DNA of 11,105 nt from assembly GCA_021799555.1 (NCBI GenBank), contig JAJZAG010000099.1:1-11105 (forward strand), given 5' to 3'. The notes below the pieces were generated by a model. The model made no database searches. It was given only the letters and a program-made list of their open reading frames with translations, and had not been told where the DNA came from. This document shows positions 1 through 6,244 of this stretch, piece after piece (position 1 is the first letter of the stretch; each line of letters starts with the position of its first letter). The DNA comes from Deltaproteobacteria bacterium. Lineage in GTDB: Bacteria; Desulfobacterota; Binatia; Binatales; Binataceae. Both the position numbers and the translations under genes were made by a program.

Positions 1-42
1 GCGCTGATCACGGCGGGGATAAAGCTGCCGCTATTCCAATGA
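1..42 (+). CDS. Probable 3' end of an upstream gene (partial)
   Basis: Frame 1 reads 13 sense codons (ALITAGIKLPLFQ) and then TGA at 40-42. Ten of the 13 third positions are G or C, as in the genes further along. The peptide is too short to assign to a family. A competing frame (from base 3 to a TGA at 144-146) is also open and would make an ATGA overlap with the next gene. Its third-position GC is clearly lower (27 of 47 by hand count), so frame 1 is preferred. The promoter-like sequence just downstream also fits a gene ending here. Confidence 0.35.
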   Translation, partial: ALITAGIKLPLFQ

Positions 43-57
43 TCGCGCCGCGATACA

Positions 58-86
58 TTGACGCAGATAGTCAAATGCTCAATGAT
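58..86 (+). promoter_or_regulatory. Possible sigma70-type promoter for the lipoprotein gene
   Basis: TTGACG at 58-63 matches the -35 consensus at five of six bases. After a 17-base spacer, AATGAT at 81-86 matches the -10 box at four of six. Transcription would start near 93 and give a leader of about 50 bases before the ATG at 143. This is a match by eye only. The sigma factors of this organism are unknown. Confidence 0.35.
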
Positions 87-130
87 TCCAAGCGCGCGCA
101 CGCGCTCCGGTTGCCGCGACCAACCTCGCG

Positions 131-137
131 AAAGGAG
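131..137 (+). promoter_or_regulatory. Ribosome binding site of the lipoprotein gene
   Basis: AAAGGAG lies five bases before the ATG at 143. It fixes that start and supports the signal peptide read from it. Confidence 0.75.
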
Positions 138-142
138 TTGCG

Positions 143-898
143 ATGATAGCTTCGGGTCGAGCTGCGGTTCTGTTGCTGTTCGCGGCGGTCACATCGTCAG
201 TTGCGGGATGCGCGAGCAACGCCGGATGGACCTACCGGCCCAATCCGCCGCAACTTACCGCGGCGCAGGTGCCGCTGACGCTCGCAGTCGAACGGTTCAA
301 GGATCGGAGGGGCACCGAGAATACTACTCACTTGTGGGTGTGCATCATCCCGCTGATTCCATACTGTACTGCCGCATACGAGCGCCCCGATACCGCGAAC
401 CGCTTCCTTACCGTGGCTGCGTACAACTTCCGGCCGGACTCCGACCTCGCCAATGCCGCCGCGCTTGAGATCAGGCAGGACGGCATCTTCCACGAGGTGT
501 ACGTCACGGATCGCTCGATGGATCCGGGCGCGCAACTGATACTGCGCGGCACGATTATCAATACCAACTGGGACGGAACTGGCTATTCGTATCTGGTCGG
601 GCCGTACGCGTCGATAATCTGGGTGCTCGGCGCTCCGATTGGAACTGCGTACAATACTCTCAAGGTGCGGTTGGAGTTGGTTCGGCAGTCCGACGGCGCT
701 CTGCTTTGGAGCGACGATATCGATCAGAGTTATTCGAAAACCGAAGGAGCCTATTACAACTACAGCATGGACTTCGGTTATCCCGCGATGTTTCGCGCCG
801 GAATGAAGCAGGCGGTCGCGTCGCTCGAGCAGTATGTCGCGAGTCAGCCGCAGAGTTTCTGGCGGTCGATGGAGCAGCCCGCCAACGGCGTCAAGTGA
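143..898 (+). CDS. Predicted lipoprotein of unknown function
   Basis: The 251-residue product begins with a lipoprotein signal peptide: a short N-region with Arg6, a hydrophobic stretch at about 7-19, and the lipobox VAGC with the modified Cys at 23. It should be lipid-anchored in the envelope facing the periplasm. The mature part starts with a Pro-rich linker, then 'LTLAVERFKDRRG' (about 45-57), whose beta-strand-like V..F.D.R pattern loosely recalls lipoproteins of the TolB-N/CsgG type. That likeness is weak. A hydrophobic, Gly/Tyr-rich segment at about 153-175 could be a buried or membrane-touching hairpin. The C-terminal part contains 'LELVRQSDGALLWSDD' (about 178-193), typical of a beta sheet. 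A good ribosome binding site sets the start. The TGA stop overlaps the GTG start of the next gene, so the two are probably co-translated. I do not recognise the family with confidence. Confidence 0.85.
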   Translation: MIASGRAAVLLLFAAVTSSVAGCASNAGWTYRPNPPQLTAAQVPLTLAVERFKDRRGTENTTHLWVCIIPLIPYCTAAYERPDTANRFLTVAAYNFRPDSDLANAAALEIRQDGIFHEVYVTDRSMDPGAQLILRGTIINTNWDGTGYSYLVGPYASIIWVLGAPIGTAYNTLKVRLELVRQSDGALLWSDDIDQSYSKTEGAYYNYSMDFGYPAMFRAGMKQAVASLEQYVASQPQSFWRSMEQPANGVK

Positions 899-1545
899 GG
901 CGCGAGTTGATAATCAGAACCGGGACCGCGTTCGTTGCGATCGCCGCGGCGCTGATGGCGCTGGGCTCGCACGCGGCGGCGATCGCCGCCGACCCGGGCG
1001 CGCGCGCGACGCGGGTCGAGTTCTATACGCCGAAGTTGCCGGGTGGCGCGCCGCGCGACGGTTCGTGCTGGACGGAATCAATCGCGGCGCCGCGGCCGGG
1101 AGCGTGGCGATGCATGATCGGTAACGCGATTTACGATCCGTGTTTCGAAGCGCCGCCGGCGCGCGGCGAGCTGGTCTGCGGCGCCAATCCCGCAACGGGG
1201 CAATCCGGATTCGCGCTCAAGCTCACCAAACCGCTGCCGGAAATCACACCGCGAGCCTCCGCGATTCCAGCGCCGTGGATGATTCTGCTCGAGGACGGAT
1301 CGGTGTGCGAACGGTTCACCGGAACGATGCCGATGGCTGGCGGCGAGGCGGCGCGATGGTACTGCTACGACCCGTCGGCGCCGGTTTCCAGCAGCGCGCG
1401 CAATCGCGGCGTGGTGACGAAGATAAGTCAAGGGCGCGTCTGGACCGTCGATCGGTACGCGCAGTCCCAGGAAGGTCCTCCAGGTGAGAGGGGCAGTATG
1501 CGTGTGCGCGCGCAGCGCGTGCGCGTGGCGAGGGTGTGGGAGTGA
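895..1545 (+). CDS. Secreted protein with six cysteines, unknown function
   Basis: The predicted product has 216 residues when started at GTG 895, which overlaps the previous stop as GTGA. A TTG at 907, preceded by GAGG at 897-900, is an alternative start giving 212 residues. The N-terminus is a Sec-type signal peptide: Arg2, Arg3 and Arg8, a hydrophobic core at about 11-24, and likely cleavage after AIA at 29-31. The mature protein has cysteines at 58, 73, 83, 95, 138 and 157, an even number consistent with three disulfides outside the cytoplasm. The pattern SCWT...WRCM..N.IYDPCF (57-84) resembles, from memory, a small secreted domain found in actinobacterial and some other envelope proteins. 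I know no function for it. The last ~20 residues are Arg/Val-rich and come from an alternating GC/GT tract. They look non-domain and may be a recently read-through tail. Coupling to the lipoprotein gene suggests a shared envelope role. Confidence 0.7.
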   Translation: MRRELIIRTGTAFVAIAAALMALGSHAAAIAADPGARATRVEFYTPKLPGGAPRDGSCWTESIAAPRPGAWRCMIGNAIYDPCFEAPPARGELVCGANPATGQSGFALKLTKPLPEITPRASAIPAPWMILLEDGSVCERFTGTMPMAGGEAARWYCYDPSAPVSSSARNRGVVTKISQGRVWTVDRYAQSQEGPPGERGSMRVRAQRVRVARVWE

Positions 1546-1568
1546 TCGCGGCGAGACAATCGGGAACG

Positions 1569-2069
1569 CTACTTTCCGATCTTTCGCATTTGCCGCGGCG
1601 TCAGCATCCATTGCAGGCTCGCGCCGCCGCGCTCCGGGCGGGCCGGAACTTCGAGCGAAATCAGGCCGCCCTTTTTCAAATTGATGTTGACCGCCTCCGG
1701 TGTCGCGGCAAGGAGAATGGAAGCGACGCCGCTGAGTTGCGGCTCATGGCCGACGATCATCACGTGGCGGTGCTTGGCGAACGGACGCAGGGCGCCAATT
1801 GCCTGCTGCGCGGGGACGCCGGTTGCAAGCGCGGGCACGACCTGTGGCGGCGGATCGTTCGAGTAGGCTTGCGCGACGACCTCGGCGGTTTCGGTGGCGC
1901 GCGCGAGCGGACTGGTCAGGATCACGTCGAACTTGAGGCCGAGCTTGCGCATCGCCTGCGCGGAGCGGCGCAGCTTTTCGCGTCCGCCCTGGGTCAGTTT
2001 GCGCGCGCCGTCGTCGCCACCCGGGGTGGCGTCTTCCGCGATGGCGTGTCTCAGGATGTAAAGGATCAT
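1569..2069 (-). CDS. sixA: Phosphohistidine phosphatase SixA
   Basis: The 166-residue product has the length and motifs of SixA, a compact member of the histidine phosphatase (phosphoglycerate mutase-like) superfamily that removes phosphate from phosphohistidine in phosphotransfer proteins. The N-terminal ILRHA motif (Arg7, His8) supplies the catalytic His. LTSPLARATETA contains the phosphate-binding Arg57. VGHEP (107-110) carries the second active-site His108, and a KKGG turn follows at 122-125, as in other SixA proteins. The ATG at 2069 puts the motif at the N-terminus where the family has it. A longer reading from 2189 would only add 40 Arg-rich residues inside the neighbouring gene. It is the last gene of the minus-strand block, two bases after the CHAD gene, with no strong ribosome site of its own, so translation is probably coupled. 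SixA genes are often found beside CHAD and polyphosphate genes. Confidence 0.9.
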   Translation of the reverse strand: MILYILRHAIAEDATPGGDDGARKLTQGGREKLRRSAQAMRKLGLKFDVILTSPLARATETAEVVAQAYSNDPPPQVVPALATGVPAQQAIGALRPFAKHRHVMIVGHEPQLSGVASILLAATPEAVNINLKKGGLISLEVPARPERGGASLQWMLTPRQMRKIGK

Positions 2070-2071
2070 AA

Positions 2072-3049
2072 TCAGGTTTCCGTTGCGGATGTTAGTTCGC
2101 GCGATTGGGCTTGCGGAATCGCGCGTCCGTGGCGGCGAATCTCGGCGATTGCATCTTTCATGATCCCGGCGCGATCGAACTTGCGCCACGCTTTGACGCA
2201 GCGCCGGGCGAGCTTGCGTTCGCGCCTTCGCAGCGACTCGGCCATCGCACCCGCGGCGAGCACAGCCTCAGTCGGCGCGCCTTCGGCGCTTGCATACGCG
2301 ATAAGCCATCCGATCGCGACAATAGTGTCGTTAAATACGCCGAGCAGATCCTGCAGGTCTTCGAGGCGCGCGAGCGCCTTGCGGCTGCGCTTGCCGCCGA
2401 TCGCGGCAAGCATCTCGAGCGCGTAGCGCATACGCTTGACCCGCACGCGCAAGCGATGGACGGTTTTGGCATCCGAGACGCCCGTCAACTTCGCGGCCGC
2501 GCGCACCATCGCACCCGTCATCCGGGCAAGCATCGCGCCTGCGGCGGGTCCGAGCGGCTGCCTGGCCGTGGCGATTCTAATCCGCGGCTTATGCAGACGC
2601 GCGATGAGCGCGGAGTAGCGGCGCGAATCGAGCGCACCGGCGAGCTGCGCGAGCGCCAGCCGGCGCGAAACCTCAAGTTCGGAATAGAGCGGCGGCAGCA
2701 TCGCGGCAAGCCGCGGTTCCAGCTTTGGCGCCCGCGCGCGAATCGTGGCGGCAATCACGTCGCACTCGCGCACTTTTCCTGCGATCTGTGCGACCCAGGA
2801 CAAGTCGCGTTCCAGCAGCGACATCTGACTTGCGTGCAGCGCGCTCGAGAACATCTCAGCCGCGGCGCGCAGTCTTCGCGACGCGACACGCAATTGATGA
2901 ATCGGTTCGGGCTCACCCGCGATCGACGCCGCGCGCTCGCGCTCGAGGCTGCCGGCGCCGTAAGCGAACGCCGCGATCACGGCCGCGCTGAGACTTTCCT
3001 GAGGGGCGAGGCGAAGCTTGCGCGGTATCGGCTCGTCGGAGGTCTCCAC
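2072..3049 (-). CDS. CHAD-domain protein (polyphosphate-binding type)
   Basis: The 325-residue product is almost entirely one CHAD domain, an all-alpha, Arg/Lys-rich fold named for conserved histidines and shown in characterised members to bind inorganic polyphosphate. Two matching half-motifs are visible: HQLRVASRRLR at 51-61 and VHRLRVRVKRMRY at 197-209. Each has the basic H.LRV..(R/K)(R/L).R signature on one helix face. RECD at 94-97 and LQDLLGVFND at 232-241 are the other typical CHAD stretches. There is no CYTH (triphosphatase) domain, so this is a stand-alone CHAD and probably non-catalytic, tethering or localising other proteins to polyphosphate granules. It starts at GTG 3049 with AAGGA seven bases upstream. 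It follows the kinase-like gene by three bases and precedes sixA by two, so all belong to one transcript. Confidence 0.9.
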   Translation of the reverse strand: METSDEPIPRKLRLAPQESLSAAVIAAFAYGAGSLERERAASIAGEPEPIHQLRVASRRLRAAAEMFSSALHASQMSLLERDLSWVAQIAGKVRECDVIAATIRARAPKLEPRLAAMLPPLYSELEVSRRLALAQLAGALDSRRYSALIARLHKPRIRIATARQPLGPAAGAMLARMTGAMVRAAAKLTGVSDAKTVHRLRVRVKRMRYALEMLAAIGGKRSRKALARLEDLQDLLGVFNDTIVAIGWLIAYASAEGAPTEAVLAAGAMAESLRRRERKLARRCVKAWRKFDRAGIMKDAIAEIRRHGRAIPQAQSRELTSATET

Positions 3050-3052
3050 GAA

Positions 3053-3793
3053 TCAGTCCTTGCGCAGCGGCGTGGGAGTGCCGGGGCGTGCGGGCTCGGC
3101 GAATTTCAGGTAATCGGCAATGTGCTTGCGCAGCTCGCTCTGAATCTCTTCGATCGGCGCGCGTGCGTCGAGCGAGACGAAACCAAACTCGGCGGCGAGG
3201 CGCCGATATTCTTCGATCAGTCTGCTCTGGTAGCGCTGGAACGAGTCGAACAGGTCCGTGCCGAGGGCAAGATGCATCCCTGATTCCCAGTAGTCCATTC
3301 CTTTGCCGTGGACGACGCGAGGAATCAGCGTTTCGACATCGATGTCGAGATAGAGCACGAGGTCGGGAACGAGCGCGACACCGAACAACTCGCGGCTCCA
3401 GTCCGGGTCGGCGCCCATCACGTTGTTGCGCGCGAATGCGGTGTACATGTAACGGTCGGCGATCACGATAAATCCCGCCTGCAGCGCGGGAAGAATTTCG
3501 TGTTCGAGCCGATCGGCGAAATCGGCGGCATAGAGCAGGCTGAAAGTCGTCACCGTGAGCTGATGCCCCGCCTTGGCCTCGTTAATGGTTTCGCTGAGCA
3601 GAAGCGATCGCGTCCATCCCGTGTGGCTCACCGCGTAGCCTTCGAGTTCGAGCCATGGGCGCAGCAGATCGATCTGGGTGGAGCGTCCGACGCCGTCAGT
3701 GCCTTCGATCGCGATCAAATGGCCGGGCAGGCGCTTTTCGCGCAGGTAGGGCAGGCCATGTCCGTACCAGGACTTAGCGCGTTTTGATCGCAT
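3053..3793 (-). CDS. Thymidylate kinase-like P-loop protein, copy 1 (P-loop Lys replaced by Arg)
   Basis: The 246-residue product has the TMPK fold signature. A beta strand (HLIAIEG) leads into the P-loop GTDGVGRST at 31-39, then FSLLYAADFADR at 84-95 (position of the usual LLFAADRAQH helix), and IADRYMYTAFAR at 111-122 with the DRY motif at 113-115. Canonical members bind ATP and phosphorylate dTMP. Two departures argue against simple dTMP kinase activity: the catalytic P-loop Lys is Arg37, and the segment where RxPGGT normally follows strand 2 reads HTGWTRS. The first ~25 residues are an extension that overlaps the preceding gene by 20 bases; TTG at 3718 is a possible shorter start. It is about half identical to the neighbouring copy over 108 ungapped residues, so the two are a tandem duplicate. 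It may be a regulatory or scaffolding partner of copy 2 or an enzyme with a changed substrate. Fold assignment is firm and activity is unknown. Confidence 0.85.
   Translation of the reverse strand: MRSKRAKSWYGHGLPYLREKRLPGHLIAIEGTDGVGRSTQIDLLRPWLELEGYAVSHTGWTRSLLLSETINEAKAGHQLTVTTFSLLYAADFADRLEHEILPALQAGFIVIADRYMYTAFARNNVMGADPDWSRELFGVALVPDLVLYLDIDVETLIPRVVHGKGMDYWESGMHLALGTDLFDSFQRYQSRLIEEYRRLAAEFGFVSLDARAPIEEIQSELRKHIADYLKFAEPARPGTPTPLRKD
3057..3061 (-). promoter_or_regulatory. Ribosome binding site deciding the GTG start of the CHAD gene
   Basis: On the minus strand AAGGA lies seven bases before GTG 3049. It sits inside the last two sense codons of the upstream kinase-like gene, which indicates coupled translation and supports the GTG start. 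Confidence 0.6.
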
Positions 3794-4625
3794 GATTGTT
3801 CAGTGCTCGTTCGCGATCGTAGTCGCGCAGCACGTCCTGCACCATCTTGCGGAAGGCGCGTTGTTGAGTTGGGATTTCGCCGGTCGCGTCGATCGTGTGA
3901 AGCGCGAACTCGCGCGTGAGCTCGTCGTAGATTTGCAGCACGCGGCTCTGAAACAAACGAAAGCTTTCGACCGGATCGGCGGACAGTCCCACGTCCATTC
4001 CGGCCTCGTGATATTTCAGTTTGGCGCGGCCGGAGAGCAGACGCTCGAGCGACACTTCGATCGGCACGCGAAAGTAAAGAGTCAGATCGGGGCGGAGCGC
4101 AAATTTGTACACCGCGCGCACCCAATCCGGATGCACTCCGCGCGCAACGTCGCGCGCGAACGCGGTGAACACGTAACGATCCGCCAGCACCAGCATCCCG
4201 GCCTTCAAAGGCGGCAGAATCTGGTAGGTCAGGCGATCGGCGAAATCGACCGCGTGCAGCAGGCTGAAGGTCGTGGGCGTGAGGAGATTTTTCTTCTTGC
4301 CGCGGCTCATCGAACGCCGCACCAGGCGCGAGGAATTCCATTCGGTGAAGATGACCGGATAGCCGCGCGCGCGCAGCCATCGCTCGAGCAACATGAGCTG
4401 GGTGGACTTTCCCGAGCCGTCGATTCCTTCGACCGCGATGAGCCTGCCGGGGTACGGATGCGGCGCGGCGAGCAGGCTCTGCGCGGGTTCGAGCCGCGGT
4501 AAATTAGCCGGCGGCGTGGAATTGCGCCGCGGCTCGGCTTGCGTTTGCGCCGTACCTAACGGGCCAGGGTCACCTGCCGGTCGAGCAGACGCGACAGCAG
4601 ATCCGTCCTTCTCTCGCATGTCCAT
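3774..4625 (-). CDS. Thymidylate kinase-like P-loop kinase, copy 2
   Basis: The 283-residue product has a complete Walker A loop, EGIDGSGKSTQ (66-76), with Lys73. TTFSLLHAVDFADR (118-131) corresponds to the TMPK helix near the base-binding site. LADRYVFTAFAR (147-158) carries the DRY motif. Typical TMPK enzymes are about 210 residues. The excess is an N-terminal Pro/Ala/Arg-rich segment (1-60) that looks disordered and partly overlaps the end of ppx (4556-4625). No ATG, GTG or TTG lies closer to the domain, so the start must be ATG 4625 or ATG 4619. The RxPGGT loop of true TMPK is replaced by FTEWNSS (93-99), so dTMP may not be the substrate. Because copy 1 has lost the P-loop Lys, this copy is the better candidate for the active kinase of the pair. 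The genes on both sides (Ppx, CHAD, SixA) suggest a link to polyphosphate or nucleotide phosphate balance. A housekeeping tmk elsewhere in the genome would support that. Confidence 0.87.
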   Translation of the reverse strand: MDMREKDGSAVASARPAGDPGPLGTAQTQAEPRRNSTPPANLPRLEPAQSLLAAPHPYPGRLIAVEGIDGSGKSTQLMLLERWLRARGYPVIFTEWNSSRLVRRSMSRGKKKNLLTPTTFSLLHAVDFADRLTYQILPPLKAGMLVLADRYVFTAFARDVARGVHPDWVRAVYKFALRPDLTLYFRVPIEVSLERLLSGRAKLKYHEAGMDVGLSADPVESFRLFQSRVLQIYDELTREFALHTIDATGEIPTQQRAFRKMVQDVLRDYDRERALNNHAIKTR

Positions 4626-6070
4626 AGTTCCAGGTCGGCCTTCTCGCGATTTGAATCGACTCCGATAATAAGCCGTCCGGGGGAATAACGCACGTCGATA
4701 TCCTTAACCACACCGAAGTGACTACGGTCCAAAGCGTCGGCGACGCGCAGAATCGCGGCGAATGCGCGTACCATCCTGCGCTCGGCGGGAACCAGCGCAC
4801 GCAGTTCCGGGGAATCAAGCTTGGGCGCCTGCTTGCGATGTCCGCGCGCGGCCTGCGCGATAATTTCGATTTCGTTCGGCTCGAATCCAAACAGCTCCGC
4901 ATTCTTTATCAGGTAGTAAGAATGACGGTTATGGCGATCATGGTCGATCGCATGCCCGATGTCATGCAAGAGCGCCGCGTATTCGAGCAACTCGCGCGAT
5001 TTTCGCGCAAGGCCCATGACCGGGGCGGTCGCGTCGAACAGCTTGAGCGCAAGTCTTGCTACTTGCCTGCCGTGCGCGTTGGCGCCGCAGAACCTGGCTG
5101 CAAGCGCTCTGACCGAGCGCTGCCGGGCGTCTTCGGCGGAATGGCCGAACGCGGTGCGCATCTGGCTCAAGATCAGGCCTTCGCGCAGCGCCCATGTGCA
5201 GGCGACCAGCTCTGGCGCGCCCGAGCGGCGCAAGATGAAATCGACCAGCGCACCCGCAGCGGGCATCAAATCAACGCGCTTGGCGTCCATTCCCGGCAGT
5301 TCCGCGCGCAGCGCGGCGTTGGCGGTGACGAGGTCGCGCGCCAATCCGGCAATTTCGGCGGCCGAGGCGCCGGCACCGTGCAGTCGGCCGAGTTCTTCGC
5401 CGCGGGCGGCGCGCGCCATCGCGACCAGCGTGTTGATTGTGCCCGAGGTTCCGATCGCGCGGACGATCTTTTCCTTGCGCGCTTTGCGCAGCAGCGCTCC
5501 GGCTTCACTCTCGAGGTGATCTTCGAGACGCCTTAACTGGGCGCGGCTAGGGGGATCGTCGGGAAGATAGTGCTCGGCAAGCCGCGCGACGCCGAGCTTC
5601 AAGCTTTCCATCCAGAGCGGGTTACCGTCGCGCACCAGCACGAGCTCGACGCTTCCGCCGCCGACATCGACCAGCAAATGCGGCCCGCCGTCGAGTCCGA
5701 GTGCGTGGCGCGCGGCGATGAAAATGAGCCGCGCTTCCTCTTTTCCGGATATGACCTGGACCGCGATATTGGTTTCCCGCCGAATGCGGCGGATGAAAGC
5801 GGTGCGGTTGCGCGCCTCGCGCACCGCGCTCGTGGCGACCGCGCGCATCCGGTTCACCTTGCGTATGCGCGCGAGCTTGCCGAAATTGGTCAGTGCGCGC
5901 ACCGCGAGATCCATCGCTTCATCGGTGAGCTTGCCGGTAGTAAAGGAGCGGCGGCCAAGGCGGACCATCTCCTTGACCCGATCGACCACCTCGATACGTC
6001 CTTCGCGGGTGGCGTCGGCGACGATCATGTGGACGGAATTGGATCCGACATCGATCGCGGCAAGCCGCAT
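4556..6070 (-). CDS. ppx: Ppx/GppA family exopolyphosphatase
   Basis: The 504-residue product matches the family's usual length (about 500). It has the two-lobed ASKHA phosphatase core: phosphate-1 loop AIDVGSNSVHM (5-15), AVATSAVREA (77-86), GKEEARLIF with the catalytic-type Glu111/Glu112, phosphate-2 loop LLVDVGGGSVEL (132-143), and AIGTSGTINTL (205-215). The C-terminal half is HD-like, with LLHDIGH at 367-373 (His369, Asp370) and LRVADALDR at 441-449. Such enzymes release orthophosphate from the ends of polyphosphate, and some hydrolyse pppGpp. The sequence does not settle which. ATG 6070 is chosen because family proteins begin right at this motif. The frame stays open to a GTG at 6145, which would add 25 unconserved residues. 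No clear ribosome site precedes 6070. It is the first gene of the minus-strand block, and its end overlaps the next gene by up to 70 bases. Confidence 0.9.
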   Translation of the reverse strand: MRLAAIDVGSNSVHMIVADATREGRIEVVDRVKEMVRLGRRSFTTGKLTDEAMDLAVRALTNFGKLARIRKVNRMRAVATSAVREARNRTAFIRRIRRETNIAVQVISGKEEARLIFIAARHALGLDGGPHLLVDVGGGSVELVLVRDGNPLWMESLKLGVARLAEHYLPDDPPSRAQLRRLEDHLESEAGALLRKARKEKIVRAIGTSGTINTLVAMARAARGEELGRLHGAGASAAEIAGLARDLVTANAALRAELPGMDAKRVDLMPAAGALVDFILRRSGAPELVACTWALREGLILSQMRTAFGHSAEDARQRSVRALAARFCGANAHGRQVARLALKLFDATAPVMGLARKSRELLEYAALLHDIGHAIDHDRHNRHSYYLIKNAELFGFEPNEIEIIAQAARGHRKQAPKLDSPELRALVPAERRMVRAFAAILRVADALDRSHFGVVKDIDVRYSPGRLIIGVDSNREKADLELWTCERRTDLLSRLLDRQVTLAR

Positions 6071-6124
6071 GGAGAGAGCGTATCCGCAAATGCGTGCGAA
6101 GTCATCATGAGGCGCGCGAATTGG

Positions 6125-6143
6125 GCGAAAAAAAAGATTTCGC
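6125..6143. repeat. Inverted repeat around an A-tract
   Basis: GCGAAA at 6125-6130 and TTTCGC at 6138-6143 are perfect inverted copies around AAAAAGA. The sequence lies about 55-75 bases upstream of ppx. It could be a protein-binding or bendable promoter site. It does not have the GC stem followed by a T-run expected of a terminator in either direction. Confidence 0.35.
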
Positions 6144-6209
6144 ACGACCGGCGTGAACGATTACAGGAAGATTACGCGATCGCCGCGCGATGTTTCGCAC
6201 CGGAGGCTT

Positions 6210-6222
6210 CGCTAGAATAGCG
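6210..6222. promoter_or_regulatory. Possible operator overlapping a -10-like box before the pump gene
   Basis: CGCTA (6210-6214), GAA, TAGCG (6218-6222) is a perfect five-base inverted repeat. It overlaps TAGAAT at 6213-6218, a five-of-six match to a -10 box, 26 bases before the TTG start. No good -35 box lies at the right distance. A repressor of the kind that often controls drug pumps could bind here, but the dyad is short and no regulator gene is in the window. Confidence 0.3.
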
Positions 6223-6234
6223 GGGGTCGGTTTC

Positions 6235-6238
6235 AGGA
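6235..6238 (+). promoter_or_regulatory. Ribosome binding site deciding the TTG start of the pump
   Basis: AGGA lies six bases before TTG 6245. The first transmembrane helix begins at about residue 20 from this TTG. The first in-frame ATG (residue 28) would fall inside that helix, so TTG is the likely start. Confidence 0.6.
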
Positions 6239-6244
6239 ATTCAT

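Larger units (their letters stand above)
6071..6244. promoter_or_regulatory. Divergent intergenic control region (ppx block / efflux pump)
   Basis: These 174 bases separate the starts of the leftward ppx block and the rightward pump gene, so promoters in both directions must lie here or in the gene starts. It holds an eight-A run at 6128-6135 inside an inverted repeat and a second short inverted repeat near the pump start, both listed separately. I could not pick a convincing leftward promoter. Confidence 0.55.

Noticed and set aside
3..146. Open frame forming an ATGA overlap with the lipoprotein gene start
   Set aside because: Third-position GC is low (27 of 47) compared with neighbours, and frame 1 offers a better-looking gene end at 42. 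It is not fully excluded.
58..468. 136-codon plus-strand frame at the left end
   Set aside because: It overlaps the lipoprotein gene, has no ribosome site and gives a Ser/Arg/Cys-rich product without motifs.
2070..2189. Longer SixA starting at 2189
   Set aside because: The added 40 residues are Arg-rich, lie within the CHAD gene, and would bury the N-terminal RHA motif that is at the very start in the family.
2105..3283. 392-codon open frame on the plus strand opposite the CHAD and kinase-like genes
   Set aside because: Its product is Arg-rich with no recognisable motif. It is the shadow expected opposite GC-rich genes, and the minus strand holds clear CHAD and TMPK motifs.
4718..5536. 272-codon open frame on the plus strand opposite ppx
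   Set aside because: No family features, and it lies entirely within the well-supported ppx gene.
6125..6143. Possible rho-independent terminator at the A-tract hairpin
   Set aside because: The stem is A/T-rich, the T-run lies inside the repeat, and no gene ends nearby in either direction.
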